From positions 124,001-188,000 of the forward strand of contig NZ_ASWO01000001.1 in assembly GCF_000407605.1 (NCBI RefSeq): a DNA stretch of 64,000 nucleotides, in the 5' to 3' direction. Of the stretch, positions 44,108 to 50,019 are shown piece after piece. This DNA comes from Enterococcus sulfureus ATCC 49903. GTDB taxonomy: Bacteria > Bacillota > Bacilli > Lactobacillales > Enterococcaceae. A program made the position numbers and the translations under genes. The stretch's first letter is position 1, and each line of letters begins with the position of its first letter. The notes beneath the pieces were generated by a model that was not told where the DNA came from, made no database searches, and saw nothing but the letters and a program-made list of their open reading frames with translations.

Positions 44108-44974
44108 ATGTTTTATTCGATAGAAGATTTAGTTGCACAAAGCGCAACTTACCCCTCAGTTGCTGAACTAATGATCGCAACTGAAATTGAGATGACGGGT
44201 CGAACGCGAGAAGAAATTTACACCTTGATGGAACGCAACTTGCACGTGATGGAACAATCGATCGAAGAAGGCGTTGCTGGTGTAACGTCTGTGACTGGAC
44301 TAACTGGTGGCGACGCCGTTAAGATGAACGATTATTTAGAAAATGGACAATTTTTAAGCGGTGAAACGATTTTAACTGCCGTTCGCAATGCAATTGCTGT
44401 AAATGAAGTCAATGCCAAAATGGGCTTGATCTGTGCCACACCTACAGCAGGTAGTGCCGGCGTTGTCCCTGGTGTGTTAATGGCTTGTCGTGAACGCTTA
44501 GCATTGACTCACCAACAACAATTAGATTTTTTATTTACCGCTGGAGCTTTTGGGCTTGTCATTGCCAACAATGCTTCAATTTCAGGCGCTGAAGGTGGCT
44601 GTCAAGCCGAAGTTGGTTCTGCTAGCGCGATGGCAGCTGCAGCACTTGTCGCCATCAATGGCGGATCTGCACATCAATCTGCTCAAGCCGTTGCCATTAC
44701 GTTAAAAAATATGATGGGGTTGATTTGTGATCCTGTTGCAGGACTTGTCGAAGTCCCTTGTGTAAAACGCAATGCATTGGGTTCCTCGCAAGCTTTTATC
44801 TCTGCTGATATGGCTTTAGCTGGTATTGAAAGTGTGATCCCACCAGATGAAGTCGTCGAAGCGATGTATCAAGTTGGCCGTCAAATGCCTTCGATTTTTA
44901 GAGAAACTGGTGAAGGCGGCTTGGCTGCAACGCCGACTGCTCGCCGTTTAGCTAAAGAGATCATGGGTGACTAA
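44108..44974 (+). CDS. sdaAA: L-serine dehydratase alpha subunit
   Basis: 288 residues. Iron-sulfur catalytic subunit. ICATPTAGSAGVVPGVL, SGAEGGCQAEVG and CDPVAGLVEVPCVKRNA contain the cluster Cys residues. ATG at 44108, 12 bases after sdaAB. Confidence 0.95.
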   Translation: MFYSIEDLVAQSATYPSVAELMIATEIEMTGRTREEIYTLMERNLHVMEQSIEEGVAGVTSVTGLTGGDAVKMNDYLENGQFLSGETILTAVRNAIAVNEVNAKMGLICATPTAGSAGVVPGVLMACRERLALTHQQQLDFLFTAGAFGLVIANNASISGAEGGCQAEVGSASAMAAAALVAINGGSAHQSAQAVAITLKNMMGLICDPVAGLVEVPCVKRNALGSSQAFISADMALAGIESVIPPDEVVEAMYQVGRQMPSIFRETGEGGLAATPTARRLAKEIMGD

Positions 44975-44978
44975 TAAA

Positions 44979-45017
44979 AAAACCATCACAGTAGCATTCG
45001 GCTGCTGTGATGGTTTT
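44979..45017. terminator. bidirectional terminator after sdaAA
   Basis: 15-base arms (AACCATCACAGTAGC, one G-T pair) around ATTCG, with A and T runs. Serves sdaAA and the convergent lipoprotein gene. Confidence 0.9.
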
Positions 45018-45878
45018 TTACTTCCATAAGAAATTGGCCACAACTCGATCGACCTTTTCATTTTCATGTAAGGCACTATGCTGAGCTTGTTCACCTGTAA
45101 TAATCGTTGAATGTACGTTGATTCCTTCTGCATTAAGTAAAGGAATGATCGATAAACTACTCGCTAACGGAACCGTCCCATCACTTAACTCATCTGCAGA
45201 TAGTTCACCACTAATAATTTCGACCTGAATGTCTTTAGGCAAGTAATCTGCTCCCATTTGATAATTTTCATATCGCGCAGAAAGTTGATCTGGCCCATTT
45301 TGTAATAACTCTTGTTGTGTTTGCGTTTCGAAAGTATCCAAAAATTCGTTGAATGGCGCTCCTATCGCAATGACTTTTTCAATAAGTGGATGCATCGTAT
45401 CTTGATCTTGCATTAGGTAATCAAAAATACTCACGCCTCCCATCGAATGTCCCACTAGATTCACCTGTTCTATCCCTTGGGTTTTTAAAGAAGCTAAGAC
45501 TTCTGAGATCCAAAAAGCTTGATTGTCTTGGGTACTTTTATTGTCTTCAAAGATTACTTGAATCATGGGATTTGTCTTTTGTTTTGATACCGTCCCCTCT
45601 TGTCTAAGCTCTCCTGTTTCCGATACATAAATCGTGGCTTCTTGCGTAGCATCGGCTAAACGTGTTAATCGTTTGAGCATCGAACCAAATGATCCCTTAC
45701 CACCAGAATATCCATGAAAAAAAACAGTCGGTGTACTCGTTTTTTGTATATTTTGCTCACTTGAAACAACTTGTTGCTTTGTTTGTTTTTCTTCAGGCTT
45801 CGTGAGACCACACCCTGAAAGCACAAAGAATAAGACTACGATACTCATAATCATTTTAATCCATACTCGTTTTTTCAC
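45018..45878 (-). CDS. lipoprotein alpha/beta hydrolase (DUF915 type)
   Basis: 286 residues. Signal peptide with lipobox FVLSGCG (Cys near residue 23), so probably anchored to the outer membrane face of the cell. Hydrolase core: VFFHGYSGGKGSF, nucleophile elbow LVGHSMGGVS, SDGTVPLASSL with the acid and a late His in EQAQHSALHENEKVD. Start is GTG at 45878, eight bases from AAGGAG. Paralogue of the secreted enzyme at 8764-9609. The substrate is unknown. Confidence 0.87.
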   Translation of the reverse strand: MKKRVWIKMIMSIVVLFFVLSGCGLTKPEEKQTKQQVVSSEQNIQKTSTPTVFFHGYSGGKGSFGSMLKRLTRLADATQEATIYVSETGELRQEGTVSKQKTNPMIQVIFEDNKSTQDNQAFWISEVLASLKTQGIEQVNLVGHSMGGVSIFDYLMQDQDTMHPLIEKVIAIGAPFNEFLDTFETQTQQELLQNGPDQLSARYENYQMGADYLPKDIQVEIISGELSADELSDGTVPLASSLSIIPLLNAEGINVHSTIITGEQAQHSALHENEKVDRVVANFLWK

Positions 45879-45891
45879 TGCGCTCACTCCT

Positions 45892-45926
45892 TAAAAAAAC
45901 CGCAAACGAGCGTTCGTTTACGGTTT
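45892..45926 (-). terminator. terminator of nusG
   Basis: Stem AAACCG(T)AAACGA paired with TCGTTT(G)CGGTTT, loop ACGC, T7 on the minus strand. Confidence 0.92.
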
Positions 45927-45931
45927 AACTA

Positions 45932-46477
45932 TTAGTCGATATCGTCTACTTGATCAAAGTCAAGTTCAGTACTTGTTTCACGACCAAACATGTCGATATT
46001 TACTTTTAATTTTTGTTTTTCTTCGTCGATTTCTGCTACTTGACCTTCAAGACCTGAAAAAGCACCTTCGATAATTTTGACGGTTTGTCCAAGTTCAACG
46101 TTTAATTCTACAGCACGTGTACTCATGCCTAATGAGCGCAAGATACTATTGATTTCTTCTGGTAACAATGGTGCGGGTTTGCTTCCTGCGCCATGAGAAC
46201 CAACAAATCCTGTTACACCTGGTGTATTGCGGATCACATACCATGACTCATCGGTCATAATCATTTCGACTAACACATATCCTGGGAATGTCTTATGTAC
46301 GATCTCTTTTTCTTTCCCATTCTTTACTTCTGTTTCCACTTCTTCTGGCACAACTACACGGAAAATGTAATCGCCCATACGCATACTTTGCGCACGTGAT
46401 TCAATGTTTGTTTTGACCTTATTTTCGTATCCTGAGTATGTATGAAGTACATACCAACTTCTCTCAAAAGATTCCAT
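45932..46477 (-). CDS. nusG: transcription elongation/antitermination factor NusG
   Basis: 181 residues. Binds RNA polymerase. NGN domain (WYVLHTYSGYENKVKTNIE, HKTFPGYVLVEM, NTPGVTGFVG) and a C-terminal KOW (VKIIEGAFSGLEGQVAEID). ATG at 46477. A terminator sits between secE and nusG. Confidence 0.96.
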   Translation of the reverse strand: MESFERSWYVLHTYSGYENKVKTNIESRAQSMRMGDYIFRVVVPEEVETEVKNGKEKEIVHKTFPGYVLVEMIMTDESWYVIRNTPGVTGFVGSHGAGSKPAPLLPEEINSILRSLGMSTRAVELNVELGQTVKIIEGAFSGLEGQVAEIDEEKQKLKVNIDMFGRETSTELDFDQVDDID

Positions 46478-46510
46478 CACTTAAGGACTCCTTTTATTTT
46501 TTTGTAAAAT

Positions 46511-46537
46511 AAAAAAACCTCAGTTACACCGAAGTTT
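46511..46537 (-). terminator. internal terminator between secE and nusG
   Basis: Nine-base stem (AACTTCGGT/ACTGAGGTT with two wobble pairs) and T7 on the minus strand, downstream of an extended -10 (TGC TATACT, 46553-46561). May attenuate nusG. Confidence 0.75.
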
Positions 46538-46598
46538 TTTCTCTCGTACCAAAGTATAGCATGGAATGCAGAATATTTCTAGTCGCAAAACGACAAGT

Positions 46599-46769
46599 CT
46601 ATTTTAAAATCCAAGCAAATACGTTTTGGATAGCTGTATCCATCAAGAAGAACAAAACAGCAAAAATCAACGAAGTCTCGATAACGACAATCGTATCTTT
46701 ACGCAATTGTTTTCCTGAAGGCCATGTAACATTTTTCATTTCGTCGATGACGCTGCGAATAAATTTCAT
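46599..46769 (-). CDS. secE: preprotein translocase subunit SecE
   Basis: 56 residues, single membrane helix (about 28-50). MKNVTWPSGKQLRKDT precedes the helix as in all short Gram-positive SecE proteins. Between rpmG and nusG. Confidence 0.94.
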   Translation of the reverse strand: MKFIRSVIDEMKNVTWPSGKQLRKDTIVVIETSLIFAVLFFLMDTAIQNVFAWILK

Positions 46770-46787
46770 GAGAACTGCCTCCGTTTT

Positions 46788-46940
46788 TTATTTTGTTTCT
46801 CTATGTATTGTATATTGGTTACAATATTTACAAAACTTATTGATCTCTAAGCGATCGCCTTTTTTGCCTTCGCTAACTGATTTCGAATAATTTCGAGAAC
46901 CACAAACAGAGCAAGCCAATGCTGCTTTTTTTGTTGCCAT
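46788..46940 (-). CDS. rpmG: 50S ribosomal protein L33
   Basis: 50 residues with two zinc pairs, CSVC (near 10) and CKYC (near 37), and the end [10 protein letters not shown]. It is the zinc-containing form of L33. ATG at 46940 after AGGAGG. Confidence 0.95.
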   Translation of the reverse strand: MATKKAALACSVCGSRNYSKSVSEGKKGDRLEINKFCKYCNQYTIHRETK

Positions 46941-46977
46941 AAGATAGCCTCCTGTCCGTTTCTTTTCTCACTTCTTA

Positions 46978-47006
46978 AAGTTAGCATGATTTAAAAAAAC
47001 TGTCAA
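46978..47006 (-). promoter_or_regulatory. promoter of rpmG-secE
   Basis: TTGACA, 17-base spacer, TAACTT with TGC before the -10, minus strand. Confidence 0.8.
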
Positions 47007-47081
47007 TCACGATCAAAATTATTTCTATAGTTTTTCGAGTAGGTATGCTATCATAAACGAAAAGGATAAGGAGGTTTCTTT

Positions 47082-47723
47082 ATGTTATTAAAAACAATGG
47101 TGTATAAAAAAGCAGACTTAACGACGGTCCTAGAAACGGCTACGTTAGCCGAAGCATTGACGATTTTAGAAGATTCTGGTTATCGTTGTGTCCCGATCTT
47201 AGATGAAACAGGTAAGATCTTCCGTGGAAATATTTATAAAATGCATATCTATCGTCATAAAGCCAATGGTGGCGATATGAGTTTACCTGTTACTTCGCTA
47301 TTAAAAAATGCTACTAAATTTATTTATGTCAATTCATCTTTCTTCAATGTGTTCTTTACAATTAAAGAATTGCCATATATTGCCGTATTAGATGAGCACG
47401 ATCATTTCTATGGGATCTTAACACATAGCTCACTACTTTCAGTTTTGGCACAATCTTGGAATGTCGAACAAGGAAGCTACGTACTAACGATTGCTTCTAC
47501 TGGTAAAAAGGGTGATTTAGCTGCTATTTCCAAAATTATTGCGAAACATAGTAGTATCGCAAGTTGTATCACACTAGATATCGGTAAAGATGAATTTATT
47601 CGTCGCACGTTGATTACTCTGCCTGCAGAAACGACACAAGCGACTTTAGACAAAATCATCGAACAACTCGAAAGCAAGCTCTTTAAAGTCGTTGAAATCG
47701 AAGACTTAAAAGCAGAACGCTAA
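47082..47723 (+). CDS. CBS-domain protein with ACT-like tail (CbpA-like)
   Basis: 213 residues. Two CBS repeats (residues about 1-70 and 75-128) and a C-terminal ACT-like domain (about 135-205). Length and order recall CbpA, a c-di-AMP-binding protein of Listeria; ligand binding is not shown here. ATG at 47082 after AAGGAGG; extended -10 (TGC TATCAT) upstream. Confidence 0.75.
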   Translation: MLLKTMVYKKADLTTVLETATLAEALTILEDSGYRCVPILDETGKIFRGNIYKMHIYRHKANGGDMSLPVTSLLKNATKFIYVNSSFFNVFFTIKELPYIAVLDEHDHFYGILTHSSLLSVLAQSWNVEQGSYVLTIASTGKKGDLAAISKIIAKHSSIASCITLDIGKDEFIRRTLITLPAETTQATLDKIIEQLESKLFKVVEIEDLKAER

Positions 47724-47754
47724 AAAAGAGACGACTAAGGTCGTCTCTTTTTTT
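47722..47754. terminator. bidirectional terminator
   Basis: Perfect 13-base arms (AAAAAGAGACGAC and complement), loop TAAG. Between the CBS gene and queT. Confidence 0.92.
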
Positions 47755-48250
47755 AAATACGCTCTTTAAAATGAACGACTCTATCGACAGCTAACATAAC
47801 CGGCGCAGAGATCGTCATAATAATCAATTCGCTTAATGCAGTTGTTGCATACGTTGGCCAGAACGGTAGATCTAATGTCAGATATAACATAAAAGCAATC
47901 AAACACATACTGATGGTAAAAAAGAAAATGTTGCAGATCATCAATATAAGTTTGTTTTCGACGAATTTCCCTACCCAGATCGTTGCAGCTAGCGCAATTA
48001 ATGTCTGTCCTCCACCAAATAACACATCCAATGGTCCATTTCCAAAAAATAGATTATAGACGATAACGCCGCCAAAGACGCCCCAAATAAATTTACGATT
48101 GAACACGACTAAATGATTCAGACTTTCTGATAGACGAAATTGGATCGCTCCAGATTGATACGGTAATACAAAACACAAGACTACATAAATCGCCATAATC
48201 ACAGCATTTGCAGTCAAGGTACGAACTGACATCGCTTGTTTTGATTTCAT
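47753..48250 (-). CDS. queT: QueT-type queuosine precursor transporter
   Basis: 165-residue membrane protein of the QueT (COG4708) family, predicted to import queuosine precursors as an ECF-type S component. Five or six helices; IQFRLSESLNHLVVFN and FFGNGPLDVLFGGGQT are typical. ATG at 48250 is preceded by a modest ribosome site; longer frames would run through the riboswitch. Under a preQ1-II riboswitch. Confidence 0.88.
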   Translation of the reverse strand: MKSKQAMSVRTLTANAVIMAIYVVLCFVLPYQSGAIQFRLSESLNHLVVFNRKFIWGVFGGVIVYNLFFGNGPLDVLFGGGQTLIALAATIWVGKFVENKLILMICNIFFFTISMCLIAFMLYLTLDLPFWPTYATTALSELIIMTISAPVMLAVDRVVHFKERI

Positions 48251-48269
48251 AATTATATTTCCTACTTTC

Positions 48270-48345
48270 TCCGAGTTTTGATTACGCGGGATGGTTGATG
48301 AACCGCGTGGTATTTTACACACCGTTAGCTAGTGTAAAGAACTCT
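48270..48345 (-). promoter_or_regulatory. preQ1-II riboswitch
   Basis: On the minus strand a stem TTTACAC/GTGTGTAAA with loop containing TAGCTAACG, then ACCACGCGG, a second stem CGCGG/CCGCG, and AAAACTCGGAG before the start. This pattern fits preQ1-II, the class found upstream of queT in streptococci and relatives. Confidence 0.82.
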
Positions 48346-48352
48346 ATAAAAA

Positions 48353-48385
48353 AAGTCAAGCAGAGAATCAACTCGCTTTTTTTTC
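48353..48385 (-). terminator. weak terminator of the 91-residue gene
   Basis: AAGCGAG paired with CTC(T)GCTT (one bulge), followed by GACTTTTTTT on the minus strand. Overlaps the stop region. Confidence 0.5.
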
Positions 48386-48643
48386 AAGGAATCGTGCCGC
48401 TTGTCTCGACGTTGAAATCGGTTGGACAGGTGTGCTTTCCACATCTAACGCTTCTTCTTCCTCTTCGTTCGTATGCACTAGAAAAAAATAGCCGATAACA
48501 AGGAAACTATATAATCCTAACAATATCGTTTGTAGACTAAGAAAAAAATAATTGCTAACTCGACTGTCTAGTGCGAATTGTTGCATCCCCCATTGAACGA
48601 TTACTAGAAATAAAGAAGTCCCCACTAGATGATAATATTTCAT
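48368..48643 (-). CDS. 91-residue two-helix membrane protein, unknown
   Basis: Helix near residues 4-22 and another near 33-56, then an acidic stretch EEEEEALDVE and a basic tail. No family recognised. ATG at 48643 follows AAAGGAG and there is a good promoter (TTGCTT-17-TATACT). Divergent from the RNA gene; their promoters lie 30-60 bases apart. Confidence 0.75.
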   Translation of the reverse strand: MKYYHLVGTSLFLVIVQWGMQQFALDSRVSNYFFLSLQTILLGLYSFLVIGYFFLVHTNEEEEEALDVESTPVQPISTSRQAARFLEKKAS

Positions 48644-48666
48644 CTTATCACTCCTTTGCTTGCAAA

Positions 48667-48695
48667 AGTATAGTCAAAAAGACTTTAGAAAGCAA
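48667..48695 (-). promoter_or_regulatory. promoter of the 91-residue membrane protein gene
   Basis: TTGCTT, 17-base spacer, TATACT on the minus strand. Confidence 0.8.
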
Positions 48696-48717
48696 GTAGT
48701 TTTACCTCTCAACAAAA

Positions 48718-48731
48718 TGTAAACGCTTGCT
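48718..48731 (+). promoter_or_regulatory. CcpA binding site (cre)
   Basis: TGTAAACGCTTGCT matches TGWAARCGYTWNCW at every position. It overlaps the -35 at 48727, so CcpA would repress the RNA promoter when preferred sugars are present. Confidence 0.85.
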
Positions 48732-48755
48732 TTATTCTTTTGATTATAGTAGAAT
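48727..48755 (+). promoter_or_regulatory. promoter of the structured RNA
   Basis: TTGCTT, 17-base spacer, TAGAAT. Start expected near 48762. Confidence 0.8.
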
Positions 48756-48761
48756 TATACA

Positions 48762-48952
48762 CGTAAGGAGGACACGTACATTCCCAGTCAGACATTCGAT
48801 GTAGGTAATGTCTAAACAGAATTGTGTAAGCCTCTATAAGCGTAAGTGGGAATCGGACATGCTCCTTACTCACTATTATCCATGACTCAATTACTAGACA
48901 AAGTGCAGTAAAGATGCAGACCACCTTTGTCTCAGGAATTGAGTCCTTTTTT
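48762..48952 (+). ncRNA. candidate small RNA of about 190 nt, CcpA-controlled
   Basis: Independent transcription unit with promoter at 48727-48755 and a strong terminator (GACTCAATT 48884-48892, AATTGAGTC 48937-48945, T run to 48952). The 5' domain is closed by GTAAGGAG (48763) and CTCCTTAC (48862-48869), with inner stems ATTCCCA/TGGGAAT and AGACATT/AATGTCT. A single-stranded link follows, then the terminator hairpin with GACAAAG/CTTTGTC. Pyrimidine-rich CTCCTTAC and CCACCTTTG could pair with ribosome sites. It does not resemble 6S, tmRNA, SRP or RNase P RNA to me. A 25-codon frame (48808-48885) lacks a good ribosome site. Confidence 0.75.
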
Positions 48953-48955
48953 ATT

Positions 48956-48983
48956 TTGGTTCCAAAAGAGATAATGGTATAAT
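48956..48983 (+). promoter_or_regulatory. promoter of the lipid kinase gene
   Basis: TTGGTT, 16-base spacer, TATAAT (with TGG before the -10), after the RNA terminator. Confidence 0.78.
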
Positions 48984-49016
48984 AAAGGTCAAGTTGATTT
49001 TTACTGGAGTGTAGGC

Positions 49017-49985
49017 ATGAAACGAATCTTTCATATCCTTGTGAATCCTGCTGCTGGCGGTGGACAAGGAGCAAAAACAGCAAAACAAATCATTTCTATT
49101 TTAAAAGAATATCGCTTCACTTATTTTCTTTACGCTACCGAATATCCTGGACATGAGCTTGAATTAACGCAAAAGTTGCTCCAAACAGAAAAAATCAGTC
49201 CTTTCCCTGTGGACGGCAACCTTGCAGAACAAGAGATCATCCCCATCTTGGTCGTCATTGGTGGAGATGGCACCTTACACCAAGTGCTCAACCAACTTCA
49301 TGCGTATAGTACCCGTTATCCAGTAGCCTATATTAAAGCTGGAAGTGGAAACGATTTTGCACGCGCATTTCACTCTGCAAAAACTCCTGAAGAAATCTTT
49401 TGGGGCTTTCTAGAACGACAAGTTCCCCTAGAAGTACCGATTTTACGCTATCAAGAAGCGGTAACAAATCAAACCGGGGTCTTTTGTAATAACTTAGGGA
49501 TCGGTCTTGATGGAAAAATCGTAAAGAAAGTCAATTTAAGCAAACGAAAACATTGGTTCCATTCGCTTCATATTGGAAAATTCAGCTATTTTTCTAGTAT
49601 CTTAACGAGCTTTTTTCAACAGCGTCCATTCCCGATTCGCGTCGAATTTAATGGACAAGAACGGATTTTTCGTAAAACGTTACTCTTTACGGTAACCAAT
49701 CATCCTTATTTTGGTGGAGGAATCGCTATTGCTCCTCATGCAGAGTTAACAGATGACACCTTTAAACTAGTCGTCGTTCAAAAAATGGCGTTTGTTAAAC
49801 TTCTACACCTGTTTTATCTGATTTTGCGCAAAAAGCAACTTCGCTCAAAACATTTTAAACACTATTCATTAAAAAAATTACGCGTACTGGCGACAACGCC
49901 TCAAGATGTGCATCTCGATGGAGAATCACTTGAAGGAAAAAGCTACGATCTCACCATTACACTTACTTCACAATTATTTTGGTAA
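49017..49985 (+). CDS. diacylglycerol/lipid kinase family protein
   Basis: 322-residue YegS/BmrU/DgkB-type kinase with NPAAGGGQGAKTA, the nucleotide loop VVIGGDGTLHQVLNQL, AGSGNDFARAF and VHLDGESLEGKSYD. Likely phosphorylates diacylglycerol or a related lipid. ATG at 49017. The gene has its own promoter and terminator. The physiological substrate is uncertain. Confidence 0.85.
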   Translation: MKRIFHILVNPAAGGGQGAKTAKQIISILKEYRFTYFLYATEYPGHELELTQKLLQTEKISPFPVDGNLAEQEIIPILVVIGGDGTLHQVLNQLHAYSTRYPVAYIKAGSGNDFARAFHSAKTPEEIFWGFLERQVPLEVPILRYQEAVTNQTGVFCNNLGIGLDGKIVKKVNLSKRKHWFHSLHIGKFSYFSSILTSFFQQRPFPIRVEFNGQERIFRKTLLFTVTNHPYFGGGIAIAPHAELTDDTFKLVVVQKMAFVKLLHLFYLILRKKQLRSKHFKHYSLKKLRVLATTPQDVHLDGESLEGKSYDLTITLTSQLFW

Positions 49986-50019
49986 AAAAACCAATGACTA
50001 GTAGTCATTGGTTTTTTCG
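49984..50019. terminator. bidirectional terminator
   Basis: Perfect palindrome around ACTAGTAGT with arms AACCAATGACT and complement; overlaps the 3' end of recD2. Confidence 0.9.

Noticed and set aside
48762-48952. 6S RNA
   Set aside because: Length fits, but the fold is a closed 5' domain plus a terminator hairpin, not one long hairpin with a central bubble.
48762-48952. Riboswitch of the lipid kinase gene
   Set aside because: The kinase gene has its own promoter after the terminator, and no known ligand-binding core is seen.
48709-49083. Minus-strand frame opposite the RNA gene
   Set aside because: Biased composition, opposite the RNA and the kinase start, no ribosome site.
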